DNA of 64,000 bases from Pedobacter frigoris (GCF_005116445.1 NZ_SWBQ01000003.1:558001-622000), one strand, 5' to 3'; positions 18,338-27,079 are shown, counted from the first letter of the stretch. Notes: generated by a model not told the origin, from the letters alone. Numbers and translations: made by a program.

Positions 18338-20791
18338 TTACTTTTTCAACTTATCTTCAAGCATTTTAATATAAAATCCGCCCACTACACTTCGGGCAGT
18401 AAAATTCTGACGCCTGGCATCAAGTGTTTCATACCAGTCGCTCATTGGGACTCTGTCAGGTGTCTCCAATGCATACTTATATACCGGGGCAATCAATGCC
18501 TCAAAATCTTTACGATTATTTGCTAGTGTGGCCGTCCATGTGATCCAGTCTGATTTGGTATAGGTCTTGCGGCTATCTAACGGCAATCCATATTTCTGCT
18601 GTTTGGTCAGGTAATACTTCACTTCTTTTTCATAAACTTCCTTAGGAAAAAGGTTCAAACTTAATACTTTGTCCCATACCAGGTTGTACTTCTGACTCCA
18701 GGTATTTTTATCATTAAAAGTTAGTGCATAATGGTCTCCGGCATCCGCCAGCTGCATCCACTTTCTCGCCATATCCTTAGCCATTGCAGTATATTTTTCT
18801 CCGGTCGCTTTCTCTCCAAGCATATTAGCCATCATTCCATACCCTCCTAATGCAACAATTGCTTTCACCGATAAATTGGCGTTTCTGGCAAGATGCCCAG
18901 CAAAATCGTCAGTAGAAAGTTGGTTTTCCGGATCCAAGCCCTTTTCACTCAGATACTCAGCCCAAATGCTCAAAGTTTTCCAGTGCTTTTTAGCATAAAA
19001 GGCATTGCCTTCCGTTTTAGATATTGCCGCAGCAAGAATGAGCATATTCCCGGATTCCTCAACAGGCATATCCTCTCCGTAAGTTTGCCCATTCGCCAGC
19101 GGATAAGTACCGAGATCATGAGCAGCATAAGGCTTGTTCCATTTACCACTTTCACTAAAATAGAAAATGCCATTCAGCATCCCCTTCAACAGTTCAGGAT
19201 TGTAAATTAAAAACAATGGCGCTGATGGATAAGTGATGTCTACTGTCCCTATGGAACCATTACTATAGTTTTCCTTCGACAAAAACAAGATCTCACCATC
19301 CGGACTTTTAACGAGTTTATGAGCAGTAATCGCCTGCCTGTAAGCAAGTATACACAATTGCGCATAAGCTTCACCTCCACTTTTAACCGCGTCATTATAT
19401 AACTTTTTATCAAAAGCCGCACACTTTTGCAATATGGCTTTCGAATCTTTAAATGCCAGGGCCAATTGCCCTTCGATCGTTTGCTGCCCATTATTGTTCC
19501 ACCACGGTCTTAGGTTGGCTTTAAAGTATTGAACCGAATACAGATCGTCATAACCGAGCATTATATTACTTTCTTTGACTATAGTTCCAACTTTACCAAC
19601 TGGAACAACCGTATTCAATACCAATTTTTCTCCAGTCAGTTCTTTTGCGTCTTTATCCCCTTTGGCCAACAAAGATTTAGGTGCATCAGCCGTTGTGGAA
19701 ATACTTTGCATGCTTTTATAATCAGAAGGCACAGCCACGTACATGTACCCCCAATCAATTCTTACATCATCTCCCGCCCTTTTTAACATAGGTTGCTCAA
19801 CTGTGCCTGCTTTCAATATAGACAAGTTGTTTGAGCTATACTTCTTAGCAACTACAGGCTGAAATGTGGTGTGCGTGGCGATAGCAGTCGATGCACCAAA
19901 ATATAGTTTCACATCATGCTGTACTTCATCGTTTGATTTCATTTGTGCCGAGATATAAGTCACAGGTCTCGAAAGTAAATTAAGATCGTCCATTAACTGC
20001 GGAGAAGTGAATGTAAGTGTCAAATCTACCTTTCCGGCTGTAAATTGATAAATGGTTTGGGTTGCGTTAATCTGCATACTTTTTTGTTGGGCATCAACGA
20101 CCCGCACCGCATCCTCACCAGAAGGTTCCTCTACCAAACCGACATCTAAAAATGATGGGCCTCCGGTATTCACCGCATAAACAGCCAGGACATTTTTTCC
20201 TTTTTTAAGCATCTTTTTTGCTTCATCATCCAACGGAATGTAAATAAACTTACCTTCCAGCTTTTGTCTGCTGTATATTTCCTTTCCATTTAAAAAAACA
20301 GTAGCCTTATCGTCATGTCTGATCTGAAGAAAGAGTTTATTCCTGCTGATCTGATTAAGATTGAATACCCTCCGTACCCATATCTCATCTTTTTTCCATG
20401 GAGTTTTAGCCTGTGAGGGCTCACTTCCTGCAGGGCCTAAAGCTGTTTTCCAATTTCCGTCATTAAAATTAATATTTGCCCAATCAGATGAGGGTTTGGA
20501 TTCATTGTACGCCATTACTTGAGGCCTCTCATCTGCAGCTGGCACTACTGATTGATATACCTTTTCAAATTTCCCAAGGAAACTATATATTTTGCCGTCA
20601 ACACTAATCATACCTGTAAGAGAATGATTAGCGCCTGTCCAATGTTTTGTGGTTCCTGCATTTAAAGTATCTGAAGAAGACCAGATACTAAAATAAGGAT
20701 CATGAGCTACTAGTGGATAAGCCGGAGCTTTTCGCTGCTGAGCATAAACTGCAGAGTAACTCAGTAAAATAGATAATAAAATTCTTTTCAT
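18338..20791 (-). CDS. Secreted DUF4965/DUF1793 glutaminase-like protein
   Basis: An 817-residue exported protein with a signal peptide (about 1-18, ending AVYAQ). It belongs to the family grouped with fungal glutaminase A: an N-terminal DUF5127-type region, DUF4965, then an alpha/alpha-toroid-like DUF1793 domain ending about 20 residues before the stop. Around residues 105-225 a jelly-roll insert is visible (NFNDGNWKTALGP, RHDDKATVFLNGKEIY), resembling sugar-binding-like modules of glycoside hydrolases. Glutaminase activity has not been shown for most bacterial members, so a role in degrading extracellular substrates is inference. It lies in a region of secreted catabolic enzymes but has its own transcription unit. 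Confidence 0.85.
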   Translation of the reverse strand: MKRILLSILLSYSAVYAQQRKAPAYPLVAHDPYFSIWSSSDTLNAGTTKHWTGANHSLTGMISVDGKIYSFLGKFEKVYQSVVPAADERPQVMAYNESKPSSDWANINFNDGNWKTALGPAGSEPSQAKTPWKKDEIWVRRVFNLNQISRNKLFLQIRHDDKATVFLNGKEIYSRQKLEGKFIYIPLDDEAKKMLKKGKNVLAVYAVNTGGPSFLDVGLVEEPSGEDAVRVVDAQQKSMQINATQTIYQFTAGKVDLTLTFTSPQLMDDLNLLSRPVTYISAQMKSNDEVQHDVKLYFGASTAIATHTTFQPVVAKKYSSNNLSILKAGTVEQPMLKRAGDDVRIDWGYMYVAVPSDYKSMQSISTTADAPKSLLAKGDKDAKELTGEKLVLNTVVPVGKVGTIVKESNIMLGYDDLYSVQYFKANLRPWWNNNGQQTIEGQLALAFKDSKAILQKCAAFDKKLYNDAVKSGGEAYAQLCILAYRQAITAHKLVKSPDGEILFLSKENYSNGSIGTVDITYPSAPLFLIYNPELLKGMLNGIFYFSESGKWNKPYAAHDLGTYPLANGQTYGEDMPVEESGNMLILAAAISKTEGNAFYAKKHWKTLSIWAEYLSEKGLDPENQLSTDDFAGHLARNANLSVKAIVALGGYGMMANMLGEKATGEKYTAMAKDMARKWMQLADAGDHYALTFNDKNTWSQKYNLVWDKVLSLNLFPKEVYEKEVKYYLTKQQKYGLPLDSRKTYTKSDWITWTATLANNRKDFEALIAPVYKYALETPDRVPMSDWYETLDARRQNFTARSVVGGFYIKMLEDKLKK

Positions 20792-20895
20792 ATTACTTGC
20801 TAAAACGATAAAGTGTTAGCCAAAATAAGAAAACTTTATTTTATTATCTATATAATCAGCGCTATTTATTAGCGACCTTAAAAATTCCGATTTAC

Positions 20896-21456
20896 TTAGA
20901 TTTCTAATTTGCCTTCTACAGAATCGTCCATAGTCTTTCCCGTTATTATCGAAGCAGCCATTTTAACAAAGGCGATCATCTCCCCATGTTTGGTATCCCA
21001 GTAATAAACATTTGTTGGAATTACCTTTAGAAGACTAATATGTTCATCCTCTTTACCATCCTGAAACCATACTTTTAGCAACGGATTCCAAAGCTCATCA
21101 ATTTTTTTCTGATCGGTACTTACTTCGGTAATTCCATTTATATTCAGAAATCCCGAATTTTTGTTTTCCTGAAAAAATAGGTGTGTAAAAGGATCTGATT
21201 CAAGTTCTTTATTTTTAGTGCTGTCATTCATACTCATGAACCATAGATTTCCTTCATCATCAACCTGAAGTACAGACATTGGTCTTACAGATAATGGCAA
21301 TCCGGTCTTGATGTTGGTGCAGAAAAAGCAGTTTTCAGCACTTGTTGCTATATGCTTCAGTTTTTTTAATGCCTCTTCTCCCTCAAGTGTCACAATATGT
21401 TCATCAGTTGCCTGTGTGTTGTTGGAACTATCGCGCGATTTTTCTTTATTTTCCAT
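20896..21456 (-). CDS. Pyridoxamine 5'-phosphate oxidase family (general stress protein 26-like)
   Basis: A 186-residue flavin-binding split-barrel protein. Features include FFCTNIKTGLPLSVRPMSV, NLWFMSMNDSTKNKELESD and FLNINGITEVSTD, typical of the GSP26/YdaG subgroup rather than the vitamin B6 enzyme PdxH. The first 30 residues are polar and probably disordered. A flavin- or heme-linked stress role is inferred from the family only. Confidence 0.85.
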   Translation of the reverse strand: MENKEKSRDSSNNTQATDEHIVTLEGEEALKKLKHIATSAENCFFCTNIKTGLPLSVRPMSVLQVDDEGNLWFMSMNDSTKNKELESDPFTHLFFQENKNSGFLNINGITEVSTDQKKIDELWNPLLKVWFQDGKEDEHISLLKVIPTNVYYWDTKHGEMIAFVKMAASIITGKTMDDSVEGKLEI

Positions 21457-21534
21457 GTTTTAATTGTTAGGTGATGTAGATATAGAACACCTCCGGACAA
21501 TTAATTGTTTTTCACACCTAACTACACGTTCAGA

Positions 21535-21633
21535 CTATTTTAAACCCTTCCATTTCCTATATACAGCATAAGCCACACCGCCAATCTGGCTTTTCTGTTT
21601 TATTTGCATTTTCAAGACAACATCAGTGACCAT
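21535..21633 (-). CDS. Possible 32-residue basic peptide
   Basis: An ATG frame of 32 codons in an otherwise empty stretch. It encodes a basic, Lys/Gln-rich N-half and a GGVAYAVYRKWKGLK tail. The composition looks protein-like, but it is too short to judge. No clear promoter or ribosome site was seen; an inverted repeat with a T-run lies upstream. It could equally be chance. Confidence 0.2.
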   Translation of the reverse strand: MVTDVVLKMQIKQKSQIGGVAYAVYRKWKGLK

Positions 21634-21681
21634 CAGACATAACCTTTCTTAGATTTTAAGCATTAAAAAATATTTTAAAAA

Positions 21682-21716
21682 AAGTCTAGTAATTTAATAG
21701 ACTTTATATATATTTG
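21682..21716 (+). promoter_or_regulatory. Probable tRNA-Cys promoter with overlapping inverted repeat
   Basis: TATATTTG (21709-21716) matches the Bacteroidota -7 element, 39 bases before the tRNA. Directly upstream lies a perfect 8-bp inverted repeat, AAAGTCTA/TAGACTTT (21682-21689 with 21698-21705), covering the -33 region. No good TTTG is seen at the -33 spacing. On the minus strand the same repeat followed by T residues looks like a terminator. Confidence 0.5.
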
Positions 21717-21755
21717 TATCATCAAACGCAGGGAGCTGCTTTTGAATTAAAATAT

Positions 21756-21829
21756 AGTCATGTGGCCGAGTGGTTAGGTAAGGGTCTGCAAAACCTTTGA
21801 CGGCGGTTCGAATCCGCCCTTGACGTCCA
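21756..21829 (+). tRNA. tRNA-Cys (anticodon GCA) with mismatched acceptor stem
   Basis: A 74-base tRNA-like gene including an encoded CCA. The anticodon loop CTGCAAA gives GCA, the T arm GGCGGTTCGAATCCGCC is perfect, and the discriminator is T as needed by CysRS. The acceptor stem AGTCATG/CTTGACG has two non-pairs (A1-G72 and T6-T67), and the D stem is only three pairs with one G-T. It may be a functional variant or a decaying copy. Confidence 0.75.
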
Positions 21830-21894
21830 GTACAGTTCTCATAATTGTCTGAATCTTTAGATGTTTGGTTAGATCTAAGTTTTGTTTAAAAAGA

Positions 21895-21923
21895 AAGCCA
21901 GGTTGGATGACCTGGCTTTTCTT
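21895..21923 (+). terminator. Intrinsic terminator after tRNA-Cys
   Basis: Perfect 9-bp stem AAGCCAGGT/ACCTGGCTT (21895-21903 with 21910-21918) and a T-rich tail, 65 bases downstream of the tRNA. Confidence 0.8.
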
Positions 21924-21939
21924 ATTTAAAAATCTTTGC

Positions 21940-21976
21940 AAAAGAAACGGGGATACAGCAATCCACCGTATCCCCG
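21940..21976 (-). terminator. Terminator of the DUF2147-YCF48-VOC operon
   Basis: Perfect 9-bp stem (21968-21976 with 21948-21956) and 11-base loop, followed on the minus strand by TTTCTTTT. It lies 72 bases after the VOC gene stop. Confidence 0.7.
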
Positions 21977-22047
21977 CTATCTAAATTAACGCTCTCATAT
22001 ATATAGACGATCAAATATTACATTTATTGTATCACCCTGTAAAAAAA

Positions 22048-22434
22048 TTATTTTTCATAAAATTCTATGGGTAGCAGGTCGGGATCGGTGATAAAAGTAA
22101 AGCGCTTACCAGTAAATTCATCTATTCTGACTGGCTCTGCAATCACACCCAGATTATTCAGTCTAATGACAACTTCTCCAATGTCATCCACCTCAAACGC
22201 CAGGTGCCGCAATCCTACCGCCTCTGGTCTGGATGGCCTTACAACAGGATCAGGAAAAGAAAACAGCTCAATGATATACTCACCATTGAGGGCAAGATCT
22301 AATTTATAAGATTTTCGTTTTTCTCTATAAACTTCCCTGATTACCTTCAGTCCCAACACATCTATATAAAATTTTTTAGACGCTTCATAGTCCTGGCAAA
22401 TAACAGCAATATGATGAACTTTATTTATCATCAC
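22048..22434 (-). CDS. VOC family protein (YaeR/GloA2-like)
   Basis: Single-domain vicinal-oxygen-chelate protein of 128 residues with two beta-alpha-beta-beta-beta repeats. Candidate metal ligands are His8 (VHHIAVICQD), Glu in YIIELFSF, His in LRHLAFEVDD, and Glu in IEFYEK. The close resemblance is to the YaeR/GloA2 group, whose substrate is not established, so glyoxalase I activity should not be assumed. Its start overlaps the upstream gene by 14 bases, implying coupled translation. Confidence 0.88.
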   Translation of the reverse strand: MMINKVHHIAVICQDYEASKKFYIDVLGLKVIREVYREKRKSYKLDLALNGEYIIELFSFPDPVVRPSRPEAVGLRHLAFEVDDIGEVVIRLNNLGVIAEPVRIDEFTGKRFTFITDPDLLPIEFYEK

Positions 22435-23449
22435 TAATCTTCAGTTGATATATTTGTCCCTTATTCCCTGCTATCAGTATCAAATTCCCTTTCTTTGCTT
22501 TCTGAATAACATTGAAACTAAGATCTGAAATCTTGTGCCAGTTCTTTCCTCCATCATTAGATACGTCAGTTCCTGAAGTTCCTGTAGCTAACAATGTTTT
22601 TTTATTCACATAAAGAACGCCTGACCGAAAACCTTCAACAGGTCTTTGAGGTTTCTGCCAGGTCTTACCTCCATCCATTGTAAGTAATATGTTATTTGGA
22701 TTTTCCTTATCCTTCAGGTAGTTTCCTCCTACTGCTACACCAGTTTTTGGGTTATAAAAATCGATAGAAAATGGTCCGGTACTATTTTCACCTTGCCAAA
22801 TGGGACATTTGAATACTTTCCAGCTGTACCCATAATTATCCGAATAATAGATATTTGACACACTGCCGCCAGTAGCGATCCATACCCTGCCTTTGCCTGC
22901 AGTTCTGATAGTAGTACCGCTGGCTGCAAATCCAGCTTCCCCCATACTCAGATCAGATTTCAAATTCCCTGACACATCTTGCCAGTTTAGTCCACCGTCC
23001 CTTGTTTTTAACAGCTGCATTTTATTATTGATGGGATCACCGAAAATAATTCCGTTTTTATCGTCCCAAAAATCCATTCCATCTAAAAATATTGCTGAAT
23101 CTACATTTTTATAAACTTCTTTCCATGTTGCCCCGCCATCTGAAGTCACCAGTACATAAGCAGGGGAACCAGCATTGACAGTAACCGCCCTGTCTTTGTC
23201 AAAAGCCTCAATATCCCTGAAATCTAATTTCTCGTAGCCCTTCGGCTGTATGCGTTGCCAGGTCTTGCCCCCATCCACCGTACGACCTATAGTCCCATTA
23301 CTCCCACTTACCCAGGCAACCTGATCAGAAACGATAGACATTCCTCTGAAACTCGCATTACCCATTTGGTTCAGCGGCTCCAACTTGTAAATCTGACCAA
23401 TCCCTAAAAAGGGCAGCATAACAAATAAACTTATAAGATATCTGATCAT
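22421..23449 (-). CDS. Secreted YCF48/BNR-like beta-propeller protein
   Basis: A 342-residue exported protein with a signal peptide (about 1-19) and repeated Asp-box-like motifs: TVDGGKTWQRI, TSDGGATWKEV, TRDGGLNWQDV, SDNYGYSWKVF, TMDGGKTWQKP and SNDGGKNWHKI. These six repeats predict a six- or seven-bladed propeller like YCF48 or sialidase scaffolds. Catalytic sialidase residues are not evident. Databases often label this group oxidoreductase without basis. It is coupled by TAATG to the upstream DUF2147 gene and overlaps the VOC gene. Confidence 0.85.
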   Translation of the reverse strand: MIRYLISLFVMLPFLGIGQIYKLEPLNQMGNASFRGMSIVSDQVAWVSGSNGTIGRTVDGGKTWQRIQPKGYEKLDFRDIEAFDKDRAVTVNAGSPAYVLVTSDGGATWKEVYKNVDSAIFLDGMDFWDDKNGIIFGDPINNKMQLLKTRDGGLNWQDVSGNLKSDLSMGEAGFAASGTTIRTAGKGRVWIATGGSVSNIYYSDNYGYSWKVFKCPIWQGENSTGPFSIDFYNPKTGVAVGGNYLKDKENPNNILLTMDGGKTWQKPQRPVEGFRSGVLYVNKKTLLATGTSGTDVSNDGGKNWHKISDLSFNVIQKAKKGNLILIAGNKGQIYQLKISDDK

Positions 23450-23880
23450 TATTTTACTTTTTTCCAGGTTTCAGATCTTCCAATTAATGAAATCCCGACA
23501 TACCCTCTCATGTTAAGATCGCCATTACTTTTTAAGCTCATATTGCAACTATACGTTTTTCCGGATTTAGGATCGTAGATTTTTCCATCAGTCCACTTAT
23601 CACCAGAAAATTCAAAATCCTTGAGTATCTCTAATCCTAAAATCTGTTTTGAACGAAGCGCTGCATTTGGATTGTTCACATCAGTCTTCACATTTCCTTT
23701 TGCATCTTTTGGCTCTTTCAGCCAAACAATTTTCCCAAAGTATTTGTCACTCCGTTTAGTGATCTCAATGTGTGCTTCTCCGGATGAATTGATCCATTTG
23801 CCCAGGATAGCATCTTTGTTTTGACTAAATACGGATGGGGAAATTGTGGTAACCAGCATCAAAAAAAACAGGTATTTCAT
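23449..23880 (-). CDS. DUF2147 domain-containing exported protein
   Basis: A 143-residue protein with a signal peptide (about 1-19) and a single DUF2147 beta-barrel-like domain: DAILGKWINSSGEAHIEI, FGKIVWLKEPKDAKGN, ILKDFEFSGDKWTDGKIYDPKSGKTYSC, and the ending MRGYVGISLIGRSETWKKVK. The family is typical of Bacteroidota and proteobacteria, function unknown. First gene of a three-gene operon; its stop overlaps the next ATG as TAATG. Confidence 0.9.
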   Translation of the reverse strand: MKYLFFLMLVTTISPSVFSQNKDAILGKWINSSGEAHIEITKRSDKYFGKIVWLKEPKDAKGNVKTDVNNPNAALRSKQILGLEILKDFEFSGDKWTDGKIYDPKSGKTYSCNMSLKSNGDLNMRGYVGISLIGRSETWKKVK

Positions 23881-24025
23881 AAGTATAAATTTTAGTAGTC
23901 TCAGTTGCTACAAAATGCGCATAATTAACAAAAGAAGCAACTTATTTAACAATATTAACAACGTTTAAATAACAAAATCATTACGATTTTTCTTTTATCA
24001 CCAAATAACTCTATTTTCATAGATT

Positions 24026-25333
24026 ATGAGCAGAAAATCAAACTTAAATTCAACAGATCGAAGGTCGTTTTTAAAAAAAACAGGATTGATTGCGATGGGA
24101 AGTACCCTAGCGTATCATACGGGATATGCCTCCCCTTTATTCCCATCAGCTAAACCCAAACTTAAAGTAGGATTGGTTGGATGCGGCGGAAGAGGTACGG
24201 GTGCTGCTTCACAAGCACTCAAAGCTGATCCTGATGTGGTAATTACAGCTTTGGCAGATATATTCGAAGACAGGCTTGAGTCTGCCTACACCGCGCTCAA
24301 AGAAATAGGAGCCAAACAGGTAAAAGTAGATCAAAAGAATAAATTTATAGGCTTTGATGCCTTCCAAAGACTTATAGACTCAGGAGTTGATGTAGTATTG
24401 CTCACTACCCCTCCTTCCTTCAGACCAGACCACCTTACTGCTGCGATTCATGCAGGAAAGCATGTATTTTGTGAAAAGCCTGTGGCTGTAGATGCTCCGG
24501 GAATAAGAAAAGTACTGGAAGCGGCAAAACTGGCAAAGGAGAAAAATCTATCCCTGGTCTCTGGCTTCTGCTTCCGTTACGATCTGCCCAGCAGAGCAAC
24601 AATGGCAAAAGTGCTCAACGGAGATATAGGAGAAATCAGGAGCATTTCTACTTTTAGAAATGGTGCGGGCAACTGGTCAAATCCACGGCAGCCGGACTGG
24701 ACGGACCTTACTTATAAGCTACGAAACTGGCACTACCACAATTGGCTTTCGGGCGATTTCATTGTAGAACAAGCTGTGCATAGTCTGGACCTGATGTCAT
24801 GGGCAATGGGCGATCAGTTACCTGTCCGCGCAACAGGAACCGGCGGAAGACAGGTTAGGACAGATGAAATATTCGGCAATATTTACGACCATTTTGCCAT
24901 TGAATTTGAATATGCAAACGGCGCCAAAGGATATCATTTCTGCAGACAACAGGAGGGTACTTCGCATCGCAACACTATGGATGTATTGGGTACTGACGGT
25001 AGTGCAATGATCAATGTAATGACAAAACAGGAAATCACCGGCAAAAATAAGTGGGTTTATAGTGGTGAAAAAAATAACATGTACCAAACCCAGCATAACG
25101 AACTATTTGAAGGCATCAGAAATGGCAAACCAATAAATCAAGGGGTAGAAATGGCAAACAGTACCATGTTGGCTATATGGGGCAGAATGGTCGCTTATAG
25201 CGGACAGACCCTTACTTGGGATCAGGCACTCAATTCCAATCAGACGCTTGGACCTGCGATAGAAAAATATAACTGGGACTTGAAGTGGGAAGACCAACCG
25301 GTCGCATTGCCTGGTATTACTAAAGTAATTTAA
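24026..25333 (+). CDS. Tat-exported Gfo/Idh/MocA family oxidoreductase
   Basis: A 435-residue protein with a twin-arginine signal (RRSFLKKTG at 12-20) and a Rossmann domain (LKVGLVGCGGRGTGAA, near residue 48), then HVFCEKPVAVDAPG around 150-163 with the family lysine. The C-terminal alpha/beta domain carries the GDFIVEQAVHSLDLM stretch. Likely an NAD(P)-carrying sugar dehydrogenase or glycosidase-type enzyme active outside the cytoplasm; the cofactor would have to be inserted before Tat export. Substrate unknown. Isolated gene, convergent with the subtilase. Confidence 0.9.
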   Translation: MSRKSNLNSTDRRSFLKKTGLIAMGSTLAYHTGYASPLFPSAKPKLKVGLVGCGGRGTGAASQALKADPDVVITALADIFEDRLESAYTALKEIGAKQVKVDQKNKFIGFDAFQRLIDSGVDVVLLTTPPSFRPDHLTAAIHAGKHVFCEKPVAVDAPGIRKVLEAAKLAKEKNLSLVSGFCFRYDLPSRATMAKVLNGDIGEIRSISTFRNGAGNWSNPRQPDWTDLTYKLRNWHYHNWLSGDFIVEQAVHSLDLMSWAMGDQLPVRATGTGGRQVRTDEIFGNIYDHFAIEFEYANGAKGYHFCRQQEGTSHRNTMDVLGTDGSAMINVMTKQEITGKNKWVYSGEKNNMYQTQHNELFEGIRNGKPINQGVEMANSTMLAIWGRMVAYSGQTLTWDQALNSNQTLGPAIEKYNWDLKWEDQPVALPGITKVI

Positions 25334-25370
25334 TTGGTTTTCGATAAGGCCTGAAGCAACCTGCTTAGTA

Positions 25371-25407
25371 GTGAGTGCACCTTTTTTCTGGAAAAAGGTG
25401 CACTCAC
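25371..25407. repeat. Perfect 16-bp inverted repeat between convergent genes
   Basis: Stem GTGAGTGCACC plus T5 pairs exactly with A5 plus GGTGCACTCAC around a 5-base loop. The A/T run lies inside the stem, so in each direction U residues occur within the hairpin rather than after it. It probably ends both converging transcripts, though it is not a textbook terminator. Confidence 0.7.
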
Positions 25408-25491
25408 CGTGGATTGATTACACTCTTACTATGCTCTCAGTATATACCAGACTAGAGCCTGTTCCGATCAGGTATAAGAGAGAATTTGTAT

Positions 25492-26823
25492 TTATTTCAT
25501 GTTTTCAGCCATCTTTAATGCTTCATAAGCATTTACAACGCCTCCGGTTCTGCAAAGTTCCGTCATTTTAACTTTTTTACCTCCTGATTTGGGTTTGACC
25601 ACAGGAAAATCAATCTTGGTAACGCTCTGCTCAATGATCTGCTTTACCTGCTTTGCTGTTAAATGAGGGTAATAGCTCTTTATTAAAGCAGCTACACCTG
25701 CAACAACCGGGGTAGCCATACTAGTACCTGATAGTGGACTATATTTATTATCTGGCAAAGTCGAATAAATACCAACACCTGGTGCAAACACGTCAACTGT
25801 CTGATCTCCATAATTGCTGAAAGCTGCAACCAAAGCCGTTTCTGAAGATCCGCTGGCACCAACTGTGATCATATTTGATGCACGCGTATTTCCTTTCATA
25901 TGAAAAGGTGATGGATAATGAGGGATACTGTCAATATCTGTACCTTCATTTCCTGCAGCATTGACAATCAATACCCCTTTTTTCTCCGCATAGCGGATAG
26001 CATCTTCAACCATTTTACGTTCTGGAGATACTCTTTTACCAAAACTCATATTGATAATCTGAGCACCGTTATCTACAGCATAACGAATTCCAAGTGCCAC
26101 ATCTTTATCATACTCATCACCGTTTGGCACTACCCTCACGCCCATTAGCTTTACCGCAGCTGCAATGCCATCCATACCAGCTCCATTTCCACGTTCAGCA
26201 CCTATAATTCCAGCCACGTGTGTTCCATGAAAATATGGATCTCCCATTAAATTTGCATTTCCATAGAAACGGTCCTTAATATTAAAATAATCATCCTTTA
26301 CTTCCTTGCCCCTAAAATCTATTGGTGCAACAGTATCCGCTTTTTTCAATAAGCTTTTACTAAGTACCCATGAGTGATAATGCTGTCTATCTTTCTTTTT
26401 AACATCCTTTTCATTCTGAACATTTTCGAACTGGGATTTATATTTAAAGTAAACACGCTGATATTCTGAGCTTTCAGCAGTTACCTGGCCATTACCGCCA
26501 AGGAAATTCCAACCCAGTACATCACCTTTATATCCGTTTCCATCTACATCCTGATTTCCTGCCTTCTCTTTTTCGTTCCTCCACAGATTAGCTCTTAAAT
26601 CTTCGTGTAATGTATCTATACCACCATCCAATACCGCTACAATAACTGTTTTAGGTGTCTTGCCTTTTAGAAGCTCGTTATAAGCCCTGGTAACTCCCGT
26701 CCCATAAACCTTTTCTATATCTTTAGATTGTAAGTGCCAATCCTGCTTTTGCGCATACATTGCCATCGGCAAACATAGCATACCGAAAATCAATGCTGCT
26801 TTTGATCCAATTTGTTTTTTCAT
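25492..26823 (-). CDS. S8 family serine peptidase (subtilase)
   Basis: Exported subtilisin-like protease of 443 residues with a signal peptide (about 1-25, ending AMYAQ). The catalytic triad is Asp66 (VAVLDGGID), His199 (FHGTHVAG) and Ser368 (SGTSMATP); the oxyanion Asn is Asn292 (AAGNEG). An insert of about 115 residues between Asp and His carries the polar QNEKDVKKKDRQHYHSW stretch. There is no obvious I9 propeptide or C-terminal sorting domain, so it probably stays periplasmic or is lightly anchored. Confidence 0.94.
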   Translation of the reverse strand: MKKQIGSKAALIFGMLCLPMAMYAQKQDWHLQSKDIEKVYGTGVTRAYNELLKGKTPKTVIVAVLDGGIDTLHEDLRANLWRNEKEKAGNQDVDGNGYKGDVLGWNFLGGNGQVTAESSEYQRVYFKYKSQFENVQNEKDVKKKDRQHYHSWVLSKSLLKKADTVAPIDFRGKEVKDDYFNIKDRFYGNANLMGDPYFHGTHVAGIIGAERGNGAGMDGIAAAVKLMGVRVVPNGDEYDKDVALGIRYAVDNGAQIINMSFGKRVSPERKMVEDAIRYAEKKGVLIVNAAGNEGTDIDSIPHYPSPFHMKGNTRASNMITVGASGSSETALVAAFSNYGDQTVDVFAPGVGIYSTLPDNKYSPLSGTSMATPVVAGVAALIKSYYPHLTAKQVKQIIEQSVTKIDFPVVKPKSGGKKVKMTELCRTGGVVNAYEALKMAENMK

Positions 26824-26858
26824 TGCTAATAAGTTGTTTTTATTTTGACCGCATTATA

Positions 26859-26881
26859 GCTAATTTATACTAAAAATTAGC
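26859..26881 (-). promoter_or_regulatory. Inverted repeat upstream of the subtilase gene
   Basis: GCTAATTT (26859-26866) and AAATTAGC (26874-26881) form a perfect 8-bp dyad with 7-base spacing, 36 bases before the start codon. It could be a regulator site or a leader hairpin. Confidence 0.35.
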
Positions 26882-26921
26882 GGTGGATAATAAAATAGTT
26901 ACCAAACATCAAAATTTTTAT

Positions 26922-26990
26922 TATATTTGCTTCCGAGAGCGTTAATTTAAAACGGGGATAGATCTTAGGATTTATTCCCGTTTTTCCTTT
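26922..26990 (+). ncRNA. Candidate short transcript: promoter element followed by terminator
   Basis: TATATTTG (26922-26929) matches the -7 element. About 20 bases downstream an 11-bp stem (26950-26960 with 26973-26983, one G-T pair) with a 12-base loop is followed by T-rich sequence. A transcript of roughly 50-55 nt starting near 26936 is predicted. The downstream ABC-F remnant has its own, better promoter at 27080, so this unit may be an independent small RNA. No -33 TTTG is obvious. Confidence 0.4.
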
Positions 26991-27079
26991 TAAGGAACTT
27001 TTTCTAATGCCACTGGCAATGTTATGCCTTCAATACCAAAGCTTTATGATGATTGACTTGCAAAGTTAACCTAAGTGAA

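Noticed and set aside
18893..19210. 105-residue plus-strand frame opposite the DUF4965 gene
   Set aside because: Sits fully inside a well-supported gene on the other strand and has no recognisable domain.
25371..25571. Plus-strand 66-residue frame after the oxidoreductase
   Set aside because: It starts inside the long inverted repeat and ends in the subtilase gene; no protein features.
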